From Microcystis viridis FACHB-1342 (lineage in GTDB: Bacteria > Cyanobacteriota > Cyanobacteriia > Cyanobacteriales > Microcystaceae): 64,000 bases of DNA. Positions within the stretch are counted from its first letter, which is position 1, and the number at the start of each line of letters is the position of its first letter. The notes beneath the pieces are model-generated. The model saw nothing but the letters and a program-made list of their open reading frames with translations, did not search any database and was not told the origin of the DNA. A program made the translations under genes and the position numbers. Location: the NCBI RefSeq assembly GCF_014698335.1, contig NZ_JACJSV010000002.1, positions 62,001-126,000 of the forward strand, in the 5' to 3' direction. This document shows, piece by piece, positions 25,223-33,965 of the stretch.

Positions 25223-26308
25223 TCAAATCAAATCGGGAAAAACTTCGCGCACTGCTGGATGAATTAACCGATGATTGGCGACATTTAACCCCTTAGCGAG
25301 GGAAACATCTTGATCCAAGGCTTTTACTCCATGGTCGGCTAATTTAATAACGTAGGGTAGGGTACTATTATTTAAAGCTTGAGTTGCCGTCCAGGGTACT
25401 GCTCCTGGCATATTAGGGACACCATAATGTACTACTCCCGACTCCAAGTAAGTCGGTTGACTGTGGGAAGTGGCCCGCAGAGTTTCCACGCAGCCCCCTT
25501 GGTCTACTGCCACATCGACAATTACAGAACCAGGGTTCATTTTGGCGACTAAAGAGCGAGAAACCAGCGTCGGCGCTCGTTTTCCTAAGACTAGCACTGC
25601 CCCAATCAATAAATCAGCCCTAGGAACCACATTTTCTAATTGTGCCGGGCTACTATAAAGCAATTCTACCCTGGAACCGAATAAAGTCTCTAAATAGGCC
25701 AAGCGATCGACGTTAATATCTAAAATAGTTACTTTTGCCCCCATACCGATGGCAATTCTGGCCGCTTCCGTACCCACCACACCCCCGCCAAGGATAACCA
25801 CTTGTCCAGGACTCACCCCGGGGAAACCCCCCAGTAAAACTCCCCTACCTCCCTGTTGTTTTTCCAGATAGCGGGCCCCAAATTGTACCGAAAGACGACC
25901 GGCAATAACACTCATGGGAGTCAAGAGAGGCAAGCGACCATCAGCAAGCTCGACCGTTTCATAAGCGATCGCAGTTGTTCCCGACTCGATTAATGCTTCC
26001 GTTAAATAGCGCTCGGCCGCTAGGTGTAAATAGGTGAATAGGAGAGCTTCCTTGTTTAAAAAGCCGTATTCTGCCTTAAGCGGCTCTTTTACCTTGATAA
26101 TTAGCGGTTTATCCCAAACTTGTGCCGCTTTTTCCACAATTTTGGCCCCGGCTTTTTGGTAATCCTCATCGCTGAATCCAGCACCCAATCCGGCGGCCGT
26201 TTCCACGAATACCCTATGACCGCGATCATTGAGTACACGCACACTACTGGGACTTAAACCGACGCGAAACTCTTGATCTTTAATCTCTTTGGGAACACCT
26301 ATTTCCAT
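25223..26308 (-). CDS. ald: Alanine dehydrogenase
   Basis: Catalyses reversible NAD-dependent conversion of L-alanine to pyruvate and ammonia. The 361-residue length and the start MEIGVPKEIKDQEFRVGLSP are diagnostic. Also visible are the catalytic Lys/His region (VKEPLKAEYGFL, FTYLHLAAE) and the nucleotide-binding GGGVVGTEAARIAIGMGAKV Rossmann motif, with the conserved C-terminal GVPNMPGAVPWTATQALNN (abbreviated). Monocistronic. A family C MITE (26337-26496) inserted immediately upstream of its start, where the promoter would be. Confidence 0.95.
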   Translation of the reverse strand: MEIGVPKEIKDQEFRVGLSPSSVRVLNDRGHRVFVETAAGLGAGFSDEDYQKAGAKIVEKAAQVWDKPLIIKVKEPLKAEYGFLNKEALLFTYLHLAAERYLTEALIESGTTAIAYETVELADGRLPLLTPMSVIAGRLSVQFGARYLEKQQGGRGVLLGGFPGVSPGQVVILGGGVVGTEAARIAIGMGAKVTILDINVDRLAYLETLFGSRVELLYSSPAQLENVVPRADLLIGAVLVLGKRAPTLVSRSLVAKMNPGSVIVDVAVDQGGCVETLRATSHSQPTYLESGVVHYGVPNMPGAVPWTATQALNNSTLPYVIKLADHGVKALDQDVSLAKGLNVANHRLIHPAVREVFPDLI

Positions 26309-26336
26309 GGTTTGCTTCTGGGGGACTATTTCTAAC

Positions 26337-26496
26337 TAGGGTATGCTGAAAAAGTTTTTCGGTGGGGGTAGGGTGTGGGGTGTAGGGTGTAGGGTTTTAG
26401 CCATTTTCAGGGGAAAAGTCCCGGAATTTCCCCCCGGATCACTCCAAAGGCCAGTACTTATCGAACAATGTTTTTAGATTTATTCAGCCAACCCTA
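26337..26496. mobile_element. MITE-like element, family C, copy 1
   Basis: Ends are TAGGGTATGCTGAAAAAG on the left and TTTATTCAGCCAACCCTA on the right, forming an imperfect terminal inverted repeat. The interior has GTGTGGG repeats and a GGGAAAAGTCCC stretch. Related copies or ends occur at 52766-52982, 36697, 59140 and 13928. It lies 28 bp upstream of the ald start codon. Confidence 0.8.
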
Positions 26497-26531
26497 TAGT
26501 TGCGAGTAATCAGGCATACTATTTGGGAATT

Positions 26532-26834
26532 TTAGCGACTTTTTTGGTATTCTTCCAGCAAATCGATTAAATCCACCTGACATTTGGTGGGTAACAAATC
26601 CGCTAGAGAAACTTGCAGATGACCACCTCCGAGGGTGACTTTTATCTCCCGCAGGAGAGACATGACTGCATTCTCACTTAAACTGTCGTTTTCGAGCAAA
26701 GGGAAGACTTTTTCGGCAACGACGCTGTGTAAATGGGCCTCCCGGAGATAGAGATGCCATTTAGCCACGTCAATGTAGATATTGTCGCCGATTTGGGCGG
26801 CCAGATTTTCGATGTCCTGAGTTGTGTTAGCCAT
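26532..26834 (-). CDS. DUF3181 family protein
   Basis: A 100-residue helical acidic protein matching the cyanobacterial DUF3181 family (IEDLAAQIGDNIYIDVAKWHLYL-like start, here IENLAAQIGDNIYIDVAKW). It ends near the conserved DLLEEY. Function unknown. The start overlaps the end of the upstream 2TM gene by 8 bp (26827-26834), so the two are translationally coupled. Confidence 0.8.
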   Translation of the reverse strand: MANTTQDIENLAAQIGDNIYIDVAKWHLYLREAHLHSVVAEKVFPLLENDSLSENAVMSLLREIKVTLGGGHLQVSLADLLPTKCQVDLIDLLEEYQKSR

Positions 26835-27081
26835 GGGGTGTTACCGAGTAGTTAGCGATCGCCGCTATATAAATCAAATGTCCCACCAATAGAATAGCCC
26901 AAATTCCCGTGAACAGATTCAACCAAGTCCAATCGGAAAATTTAATGATATGAAAAAACCACAACCCTGAATTAATCGCTAAAAAAGCCGCCACATGAAC
27001 GGCGAAATTCATGCGATCATCTAAACGTCGGAAAGCGGGATCGTTTTTGCGATCGGGTTGACGGGGCCAACGAGGAGGCAT
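26827..27081 (-). CDS. Small 2TM-domain membrane protein
   Basis: An 84-residue protein with two hydrophobic helices (about residues 27-44 and 52-74) and a basic N-terminus (PPRWPRQPDRKNDPAFRRL). This corresponds to the 2TM family of small membrane proteins of unknown role. It is the first gene of a two-gene operon with the DUF3181 gene. The start is preceded by AT-rich DNA with a TATCAGTTATCAG repeat. Confidence 0.75.
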   Translation of the reverse strand: MPPRWPRQPDRKNDPAFRRLDDRMNFAVHVAAFLAINSGLWFFHIIKFSDWTWLNLFTGIWAILLVGHLIYIAAIANYSVTPHG

Positions 27082-27509
27082 AAGCAGTGACCAGTTGTCA
27101 ATTATCAGTTATCAGTGTACCGGTTTTTTAGCCAATAGATAACGTCATCGACTGGTCGGGAAAGAAACTGGTCAAACTAATCCTATTGAAAGATTAAATA
27201 ATACCTTTCGACAAAGGATTTCTCGGCTGGTGAGAGAGAGTCTATCTTTCTCTAAAAAAATGGAGAATCACCTTGAGGAACCCTTTGGTATTTTATCCAT
27301 GACTACAATGCACAGCAAAGCAAAGGATTAAACCGCCATCACTACTACCGAATCACCAGCCACTAGGAAATTTATTTTGCACTACTACTTAACCAGTAAT
27401 ATTAGATAGTCAACTTACCAAAAAGCTTTAAAATATCTTGGCAGGAAGACTGGTTATTCTCTGGGGAAACCCAGAGAATGTCCCGATCAGCGAAAAAATC
27501 AAGGGAAAG
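27082..27509. other. Intergenic region with a MITE family B right end
   Basis: About 430 bp between divergent genes. CACTAGGAAATTTATTTTGC followed by ACTACTACTTAA (about 27361-27392) matches the right end of the family B elements at 29361 and 42745, but I see no matching left end. It also contains a leader frame from 27438 that I reject as the Dus start. No RNA gene recognised. Confidence 0.5.
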
Positions 27510-28496
27510 ATGGGCAGTATTTTAAGTGTGGCGCCGATGATGGATTATACCGATCGCCATTTTCGCTATTTTTTGCGACAAATTAGCCGTCGTCCCCTTC
27601 TCTACACGGAAATGATCACGACGATGGCGATTAAACACGGCGATCGCTATAAGTTGCTGGGGTTCTCCCTAGCAGAAAAACCTCTAGCTTTGCAGTTAGG
27701 GGGTGATAATCCCTATCTTTTGGCAGAATGTGCCAAAATAGCCGAAGATATGGGTTATGACGAGGTAAATCTCAATGTGGGTTGTCCTAGTTCTAGGGTA
27801 AAAGAGGGCAATTTCGGCGCTTGTTTGATGGCTAACCCGGAATTAGTTGCGAGGGGAATATCGGCAATGAATCAAGCTGTATCGATTCCCGTGACTGTAA
27901 AACAGAGAATTGGTATTGATGATCAGGATAGTTACGAAAATATGGCGAATTTTGTCCGTATTGTCGCGGATGCGGGTTGTCAACGTTTTACCATCCATGC
28001 GCGGAAAGCTTGGTTACAGGGATTAAGTCCCAAGGAAAATCGCACCGTCCCCCCCTTACGTTACGATGATGTTTATCGCCTAAAAAATCAGTTTCCCCAT
28101 TTGTTTATTGAAATTAATGGCGGTATCATTAATTTAGAACAGGCTAGACAACATTTACAATTAGTAGATGCAGTTATGATCGGTCGGGCAGCCTACGATA
28201 ATCCCTATTTATTTGCCACAGTCGATCGAGATTTTTATGGGGAATCGGTTACTCCTCCTACCCGGGAAGAAGTAATCAAAAAAATGCTTCCCTACATCGA
28301 TGAATGGGTGAGTAAAGGTTATAAATTACACCAGATCAGCAAACATCTTTTACAGCTTTTTGCCGGTCAGCCCGGAACTAAGGCCTGGAAGCGTTATATT
28401 AGTGAAAATAGCCATTTTCCTGGGGCCGATTCTGGGCTAATCTGGCAAGCTTTACAGCAGGTAAACTCCCTAAATGATCTGGCCAATTCCCATTAA
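27510..28496 (+). CDS. dusA: tRNA-dihydrouridine synthase (DusA type)
   Basis: An FMN enzyme that reduces specific uridines in tRNA D-loops to dihydrouridine. I choose the ATG at 27510, preceded by AAGGGAAAG and opening GSILSVAPMMDYTDRHFRY; the frame could be extended to 27438 but those residues do not fit the family. The product is 328 residues. Key motifs are NVGCPSSRV (catalytic Cys followed a few residues later by GACLM), TVKQRIGID, FTIHARKAWLQGLSPKENR (shortened) and GGI...DAVMIGRAAYDNPYLF. The ARKAWLQGLSPK element is typical of DusA, which modifies U20/U20a. A DUF362 gene follows 15 bp later. Confidence 0.92.
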   Translation: MGSILSVAPMMDYTDRHFRYFLRQISRRPLLYTEMITTMAIKHGDRYKLLGFSLAEKPLALQLGGDNPYLLAECAKIAEDMGYDEVNLNVGCPSSRVKEGNFGACLMANPELVARGISAMNQAVSIPVTVKQRIGIDDQDSYENMANFVRIVADAGCQRFTIHARKAWLQGLSPKENRTVPPLRYDDVYRLKNQFPHLFIEINGGIINLEQARQHLQLVDAVMIGRAAYDNPYLFATVDRDFYGESVTPPTREEVIKKMLPYIDEWVSKGYKLHQISKHLLQLFAGQPGTKAWKRYISENSHFPGADSGLIWQALQQVNSLNDLANSH

Positions 28497-28511
28497 TTTA
28501 TTTTCTTTTCT

Positions 28512-29324
28512 ATGATTACCCAATCCTCAATTACTGCTGGGGTAAAAAATTCAGCTATGGCGGATTTTGTTTATCAACCTCCCCCGGCAGCTATCACAGC
28601 TAAACGTATTTTAATTAAACCTAATTTAGGTTATCCTGTGCCACCACCAGTAACGGTTAGTCTGCCGGTATTAAGTCAAGTTTTGCGAGGATTGAGGGGG
28701 GTAAATCCCGGGGCAGAAATTATCTTATTAGAGGGAGTTTGTTCGGCTACTTCTTTAAGAGAAATTATCGATATTTTGGGTGTAAAATCTATTCTCGATC
28801 CTGGAATAACTATTCTTGATGCTGATAGTTTACCCCAGCAAGAATATCCGAATCTTTACCCTTTTCCTGTCCGGTTTCCCTCGATGTTTGCCCCTAAAAT
28901 TATCGAAGAAGTGGATTGTCGGATCACGATTGGAACCCTAAAACGCACCCATTTAAAGGATAAACCCTTGATTTCTGCTTCTTTAAAAAATCTCTATGGA
29001 CTCTTTCCCCGTAGTCATTATAAAGCGCGTAGTCCTAACTCCCGGGGGCAATTACATCGCCCTTCCGTACCGCTAATTTTACAGGATGTTTATTTTTGTA
29101 TTGGTCATCTTTTTGATGGGGCAGTGGTGGACGCTAATCTCAAATATTTTAGTAGCAATTGGCGCCCAGATCGAGGAAAATCTATTCCTCTCGGTCAAGT
29201 GTTTTGGGGTGATGATATGATTAGCGTGGATCGCAGTGCTTGCCTGTTAGGTAATGAACCAATGCCAAGTTATTTAGATGCGATCGATTTGCTTCGTTCT
29301 CAACTTTTAAACGAAACCAATTAA
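28512..29324 (+). CDS. DUF362 domain protein
   Basis: A 270-residue protein of the DUF362 family (RILIKPNLGYPVPPPVTV; LKRTHLKDKPLISASLKNLYG in part; DRSACLLGN). DUF362 domains are often fused to ferredoxin domains; here there is no 4Fe-4S cluster motif. Function unknown. It starts 15 bp after the dusA stop on the same strand, so the two are likely co-transcribed. Confidence 0.78.
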   Translation: MITQSSITAGVKNSAMADFVYQPPPAAITAKRILIKPNLGYPVPPPVTVSLPVLSQVLRGLRGVNPGAEIILLEGVCSATSLREIIDILGVKSILDPGITILDADSLPQQEYPNLYPFPVRFPSMFAPKIIEEVDCRITIGTLKRTHLKDKPLISASLKNLYGLFPRSHYKARSPNSRGQLHRPSVPLILQDVYFCIGHLFDGAVVDANLKYFSSNWRPDRGKSIPLGQVFWGDDMISVDRSACLLGNEPMPSYLDAIDLLRSQLLNETN

Positions 29325-29360
29325 AGTTAATAATTTTTGGCTAAAATAGGCAAACACTTG

Positions 29361-29465
29361 TAAGTACCTAAGCAAAATTAATTACACATTTCGATAAAGC
29401 TTTTGCCTCTTGCCTATTGCCTCTTGCCTGTCTTCACTAGGAAATTTATTTTGCATGACTACTTA
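29361..29465. mobile_element. MITE-like element, family B, copy 1
   Basis: Left end TAAGTACCTAAGCAAAATTA and right end AAATTTATTTTGCATGACTACTTA are imperfect inverted copies (TAAGTA...TACTTA; GCAAAAT...ATTTTGC). The centre holds TTGCCTCTTGCCTATTGCC repeats. Other copies are 42745-42898 and partial ends at 27361 and 35559. Confidence 0.75.
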
Positions 29466-29710
29466 TTAAATAAGCTCTGGCTTATTATTTCTACTGCAAA
29501 GCCTTCCGCTCCTAGGCTGACATGACGGTATTTTATACTAAATCCTGTTTAAAAAATATACAGGAGAGTGGGGATCACCGGAGCGGGGGGAACAATCCAT
29601 AACTGGGTTTTTACGGAAGCGAGCGAGGTAGGGTTTGGCATTCTCCAAGATTACCCCATTGTCGAGTGAACTGCTCTTTAGGTTGCCCAAAACCCCCCCT
29701 CGGTGAGCGG
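29466..29710. other. Intergenic region, no gene seen
   Basis: DNA between the family B MITE and the Rieske gene. It contains a G-rich stretch (GGAGCGGGGGGAAC) and nothing I can assign. Confidence 0.5.
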
Positions 29711-30061
29711 TTATGCGTCTATCCAGATGCTGCCGTCTTCGATGCGAAGGGGATAAACGGGTAAAGCTTGGGGTTGAGAAACTGCCGCCATCGCTTTGTT
29801 AACCACAGGGGGCCAGGTAATCCAGTCTTTGACAGCACCACTACAGAGATCAAAAGAACTACGATGCCAGGGACAAACGATCGCGCCGTCTTCGGTAATT
29901 TTGCCCTTCGTCATCGATAATTTTAAATGAGGACAACGATTACCGACGGCGTGGAATTGACCGTTATTGTTAATCAACAGAATGGAATTTTCCCCCACTT
30001 TTACCACTTGACGGGCGCCGGGGGCAAGGGAATCTACAGATAATACTTTTGTCCAACTCAT
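29711..30061 (-). CDS. Rieske [2Fe-2S] ferredoxin-like protein
   Basis: A 116-residue soluble Rieske protein. The cluster ligands are clear: CPHLKL and, 17 residues later, CPWHRSSFDL, giving the Cys-x-His ... Cys-x2-His pattern. No membrane anchor is present, so it resembles ring-hydroxylase/nitrite-reductase type Rieske ferredoxins and not the cytochrome b6f subunit. It lies 8 bp downstream of a DUF1997 gene on the same strand and is probably co-transcribed. The electron partner is unknown. Confidence 0.9.
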   Translation of the reverse strand: MSWTKVLSVDSLAPGARQVVKVGENSILLINNNGQFHAVGNRCPHLKLSMTKGKITEDGAIVCPWHRSSFDLCSGAVKDWITWPPVVNKAMAAVSQPQALPVYPLRIEDGSIWIDA

Positions 30062-30069
30062 ATTTTTAT

Positions 30070-30651
30070 TTAACTAAGGGAGAGATCGAGAATGGTTTCG
30101 GGGTAATTTTGGGCAATAATATCCTGTTTAGCCCATTGTTGGTAATCTTGCAACAATTGACTCATTAAACGCTGTTTAATCCGCAATAAAACCCCTTTTA
30201 AGAGACTATTACCGGCGATTTCTAACAGCGGACGCGGGGTTAACCATAATGGTGGTGGTAAGGTGACTTTCACCTCAAGATTGGCTTTCCCCGCTAGATA
30301 GGTTTGATTATTTTTTTCCACAGGAGCGAGTTTGCCTTGAACATTGAGGCTAAAGCGATCGTTGATATAATCAATACCTTTGATCTGACAGTCTTCTGAT
30401 TGCAAAAATATCGTCCCCTCAGAGGTAGCCCAGACATTAAGAATAACCGTGGGCTGAAAATAGTACATATTCAAGAAGTTTAGGGGACGCATTTTTAGGC
30501 GAAACCGATTCTCAGATAGGTGTTCTGTTAGGCTAGTCTCAACGATAGCCTGTACTAATCTTTGCGGTTGGCGCAGATAATGCTGAATCGGGATGGTTTG
30601 TTCAGCAACAACAATTTCTAGGGATTCGGCAGCGGTAAAAGTTACTTCCAT
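30070..30651 (-). CDS. DUF1997 family protein
   Basis: A 193-residue protein of the DUF1997 family, a cyanobacterial and plant-plastid family with a START-like ligand-binding character (RLKMRPLNFLNMYYFQPTV; PLLEIAGNSLLKGVLLRIKQRL, shown in part). The role is unknown. It is the first gene of a pair with the Rieske protein. START-like plus Rieske could suggest handling of a hydrophobic substrate such as a pigment or lipid, but that is inference. Confidence 0.82.
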   Translation of the reverse strand: MEVTFTAAESLEIVVAEQTIPIQHYLRQPQRLVQAIVETSLTEHLSENRFRLKMRPLNFLNMYYFQPTVILNVWATSEGTIFLQSEDCQIKGIDYINDRFSLNVQGKLAPVEKNNQTYLAGKANLEVKVTLPPPLWLTPRPLLEIAGNSLLKGVLLRIKQRLMSQLLQDYQQWAKQDIIAQNYPETILDLSLS

Positions 30652-30978
30652 ACGTTGGTTATCTTAAATTTGTCTCCCTTCTTAATTTTACTTTACAAAA
30701 CTTATACTTTTCGACAGTCCAGATGTAGAAATTTTATCGCTAAGAGGGGACACAAACCAGATTTTTGCCCAAAGTTAGGCCTTTTTCAGTGATCAGTGAT
30801 CAGTGGGGGTTTTAAGTCAACAGTGGGGGGGAGCGGGTTTTTCAAGTTGGATTGGGAGTTAATCATGCTATTAAAAACCGATTCAGTATAACGGTTAAGA
30901 TCAGAAGCGTGCAGGGATCCCTGCGATGCTGGAACCATCTGCTCCCGTCTTCTGCATCTTGATGTCAGACAGCATTGA
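30652..30978. other. Intergenic region left of the TIR gene
   Basis: 327 bp with GATCAGTGATCAGTG repeats and a G-rich run near 30820. A 66-codon minus frame at 30786-30986 overlaps the TIR start-distal end and shows no family features. No gene supported. Confidence 0.5.
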
Positions 30979-32718
30979 TCAGGCAAACTTTACGGGTTCA
31001 GTCTTCAACACATAGTCCAGTCTGTCAACATCAAAATAATCAGCACGAACCACTATTCCGTTGGCAATTCCTTCAATGGCATGGTAAAGGTCGGCTTTAA
31101 TCTGTGGACTTGACTCATTGTGAATCATTTTATACAACTTACGAATTCGATCGTCACAAGCCGAGAATATCTCCTCTCTTGCTTCGGAATGCAAGGGATG
31201 AGAGTAATAGTACTCAAGGTCTTCAATGCTATCCAAGGCCATTGACAAACAGTAAGGAAAAGTCTCCAGATGATGATTGCCGATGATAATTTGCCCCTTA
31301 AATCTGCCGTCTAGTACCTTAAGGTTGTTGATTGATTCAGATGGGATCATCTGGCCAAATGTAATATTTTTAATAAGCATTTCAGAGTCATCTCTTCGCT
31401 TTGGTATTTGACGCAGGACTGATATGGCCTTTACTATTGCCGATTCAAGAGCTTTTGCATTGTTTCCCGTAACTACTCTACTATGGAAAAAGATATGATG
31501 AAAAACTTGTCGGCGGCTTAGACTTCTCGCTTCAGGACTGAAAAGTGCTTCAAGTGCCAGCTTCCAATCAGGGTCATGATTTGCGAATGAAGGAACCCAT
31601 TTTAAGACTTTATACTGATCGTCTCGCTCAAGCTTCTGAAGGCAGGCAAAATTATCAAAAGCATCTTTTAGAGATGAGTAAACGCTAGCGCTGTCCAGCT
31701 GCTTACAATGTAGTGTATCACTAGATAGTGTTGCAAGATAAGGTTTTGCTTGATCTCCAAACTCCAGAAAGGCAAAGTCTTTGCCAGCAAGCCGGCGTCT
31801 CAGATTTGCATTAAGCAGGGACCCAACTAGAAGATTATAACTATCTATCGAGCACATGAATACTGCACCATCACTCCCGTATTGTTTGTGCTGCTCGGTA
31901 AGGACATATCGGTACTGGTGCATACTTAATGCCGATGAAAAAACAAATAGTCTCATGGTATTGGATGGCTGGATACGAGTATATCCAATTGCATTCTCAG
32001 GATTATTGGCTATCCAGAAACTCGACAGTGAGTCAATGCTTGTTGCATATATTCTAGTTGCATTAGCAAATAAGCCACTAGCTCTTAGTAAGAAGTTCTG
32101 GTCAAGTGATAAATCAACTGTGTAGTCGCTTCGGCTTAGATTCTCAAGCTCTTGATTTAGTGCCCGAACGACATTCTGCGCTATGCTTAGGCGAAAATGT
32201 TCTTGATCGTTTATATCCATTAATCGTTCATTGCTTGCTCTTATGATGCGATGGATTTCAAGCTTGGAAAAGGTGTTATTTGAGTCAGGCTTTGTTTTTT
32301 CGGTAAGTTTGCGATTAATTACTCCATTAAGTTGCTCCAATATCTCGTCGGTTGACGATTTGCTTTGCGAATTGTATCGGCATTCGAGTTTGTCACGCAG
32401 AAACCATGGTATCTTATCTCGATCATTCGAGTCTAGATTCTTGTCTACAAAACAAATCACAGGTATTCCCCAGGTATGAGCCAAAGTTAGCTCTTCTCTT
32501 ACTTCCACAGACTTGAGAGTCTCTTGCGCGAAAACAACAACTACTAGGTCACTCTCTAGTAAGTGTTTCCGAATATTTTCGTGGATGCTACGATTCTCAT
32601 GGCTAACTATCTCCCTATCAACAACTGGAATCACATCTAAAAGCCTTAGCCTCTCTTGAATCGCGGCTCTCACATTCAGCAAATCCCAACTATAAGATAC
32701 AAAAACTTTTAATGTCAT
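30979..32718 (-). CDS. TIR-domain protein with large uncharacterised C-terminus
   Basis: A 579-residue protein. Residues 1-110 form a TIR_2-like domain: KVFVSYSWD at 4-12, DREIVSHENRSI around the BB-loop (34-45), SDLVVVVFAQETL and VREELTLAHTWGIPVICF with Glu75/Glu76 at the position of the catalytic glutamate in NAD-cleaving TIRs. Residues about 150-370 contain a segment (FLLRASGLFANATRIYATSI; RLFVFSS; QYGSDGAVFMCSIDSYN) resembling a ligand-sensing PLD-like fold. The last 200 residues are unrecognised. No partner gene is adjacent. Codon use differs from flanking core genes, consistent with transfer. It may be a defence or signalling effector; function unproven. Confidence 0.8.
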   Translation of the reverse strand: MTLKVFVSYSWDLLNVRAAIQERLRLLDVIPVVDREIVSHENRSIHENIRKHLLESDLVVVVFAQETLKSVEVREELTLAHTWGIPVICFVDKNLDSNDRDKIPWFLRDKLECRYNSQSKSSTDEILEQLNGVINRKLTEKTKPDSNNTFSKLEIHRIIRASNERLMDINDQEHFRLSIAQNVVRALNQELENLSRSDYTVDLSLDQNFLLRASGLFANATRIYATSIDSLSSFWIANNPENAIGYTRIQPSNTMRLFVFSSALSMHQYRYVLTEQHKQYGSDGAVFMCSIDSYNLLVGSLLNANLRRRLAGKDFAFLEFGDQAKPYLATLSSDTLHCKQLDSASVYSSLKDAFDNFACLQKLERDDQYKVLKWVPSFANHDPDWKLALEALFSPEARSLSRRQVFHHIFFHSRVVTGNNAKALESAIVKAISVLRQIPKRRDDSEMLIKNITFGQMIPSESINNLKVLDGRFKGQIIIGNHHLETFPYCLSMALDSIEDLEYYYSHPLHSEAREEIFSACDDRIRKLYKMIHNESSPQIKADLYHAIEGIANGIVVRADYFDVDRLDYVLKTEPVKFA

Positions 32719-33179
32719 AATTATGAGCGGAGGAAATACGAGTGACAGAAATTATAGCTATTAAAGGTTAAGGCCATTGGTGTACCTGAACGCAATGTCT
32801 CCAAGATTAGCTGGAACATATCTTAATAGACTTGCTCCTCTAGGTTGTCGTTTCTACGAATCTTAGTGCGGACATTTTCATGGGCCAGCCTGATCCTCTA
32901 TCTGATTCAGAACTATGCCTGTCTAACTACACATTGTGGGTCAACTTTCGGTATATCACCCCATTTAGGTGCGATTGCCAGAACTTTTCCCCATATCACC
33001 CCCAAAAGCGTGTTAGCCAGATTAGCATATTGCCAAAAACCTTGTTTAACTAAATTCCTGACAATTAGGCTCATTCTAGCGATAATTCCTCTGTCTGACC
33101 ACACCCCTTGACAAAAATTTATAATTATTCGACCTTTAGCGATCGCTATCGGGAGATAGTTGTTTTTTAGGCGATCGAC
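32719..33179. other. Degraded DNA between the TIR gene and the receiver fragment
   Basis: 460 bp with no gene I can support. A 94-codon minus frame (32913-33197) reads MTTFRQVDRL... and has a plausible hydrophobic/Trp pattern (NLVKQGFWQYANLANTLLG), but I know no family for it and its start lies inside the receiver fragment. One HIP1 octamer is near 33139. Confidence 0.4.
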
Positions 33180-33458
33180 TTGGCGAAAAGTTGTCAACCA
33201 GATGTAATTATTTTAGATATACAGATGCCTGTCTTAGATGGACACAGCGCCGCTATTCAAATCAAACAATTCGACCCTTATATTCGCATTATCGCCTATA
33301 GTTCCTTGCCAAAGCTTCCAATGGAAAAAAATAATCAAAGTATAGCTTTTGACCTATACTACCCTAAAGATATATCTTCCCAAGCTCTGATCAAAGCGAT
33401 CGATGACTTGGGAAAATTAGCACAATCGGACAAACATCAATCCCGTCGAGTCGGATAG
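33169..33458 (+). pseudogene. Response-regulator receiver domain, 5' truncated
   Basis: The plus frame carries most of a CheY-like receiver: DVIILDIQMPVLDGHSAA (phospho-acceptor Asp), a YSS switch region, and YYPKDISSQAL with the conserved Lys. The first beta strand and the acidic Asp pair needed for Mg2+ are missing, because an in-frame TAG stop lies just before AIDLAKSCQPD. Only a TTG (33180) could start it. It is best read as the remains of a response regulator, possibly cut by the rearrangement that brought in the TIR gene. Confidence 0.7.
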
Positions 33459-33641
33459 TTAACTAAGTTTTTCTTCAGGAAAAGTTGCTTGAAACTCATC
33501 GAGCAATTCATCTAACTCCTCAAGAGCTTGATTAACATCCAATCTCAGGCCGCCAATGTCGGGTTTATCGCGCAATTGCAGTAAATAATCGCGTTTATTA
33601 GCCATTTGTTTCACTTTATCGATCAAGCTGGTTTTATCCAT
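33459..33641 (-). CDS. Small coiled-coil protein, hypothetical
   Basis: A 60-residue acidic, helical protein (NQALEELDELLDEFQATF is a good amphipathic helix). It converges directly on the receiver fragment: the two stop codons abut. I do not recognise a family. The start is preceded by a purine stretch (GAGGGTGAATT), a reasonable ribosome-binding site. Probably real but of unknown role. Confidence 0.5.
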   Translation of the reverse strand: MDKTSLIDKVKQMANKRDYLLQLRDKPDIGGLRLDVNQALEELDELLDEFQATFPEEKLS

Positions 33642-33923
33642 AATTCACCCTCTGGTACTGACTGCGATTATATCTCAGTCAGCCCCTATCAGTGGCTCTC
33701 CTGCAAAAATCAAAAATCTTCTCTTGGGTGAGGAGACAGGAGGTTCCCAGGCTCTCTTGGGTTTGGTGGGTAAAATGTGTTCTAAGATATAGTCTGGCGA
33801 GCAAGTGGAATGAACCACAGAGACACAAAGGACACAAAGATCGCTCCTATGCAAGTTAAACTGATCACACAAAGAATAAGAGAGCCACTCCGACAGAGGA
33901 GGATAAAAAAGACAAGAGACAGC

Positions 33924-33959
33924 TAACTGATAACTGATAACTGATAACTGATAACTGAT
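33924..33959. repeat. Tandem TGATAAC repeat
   Basis: Five ACTGATA units end six bases before the hyuB ATG, so the repeat replaces the usual ribosome-binding region of that gene. Confidence 0.85.
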
Positions 33960-33965
33960 TTTCCT

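Noticed and set aside
27438-27509. Extended N-terminus for the Dus protein
   Set aside because: The 24 extra residues do not match the family, and the ATG at 27510 has a good AAGGGAAAG site.
30786-30986. 66-codon minus-strand frame next to the TIR gene
   Set aside because: Its start overlaps the TIR gene's 3' end and the body runs through repeat DNA; no conserved features.
32913-33197. 94-codon minus-strand frame
   Set aside because: Could be a real small gene but no family recognised, and its start lies within the receiver fragment; left as unresolved DNA.
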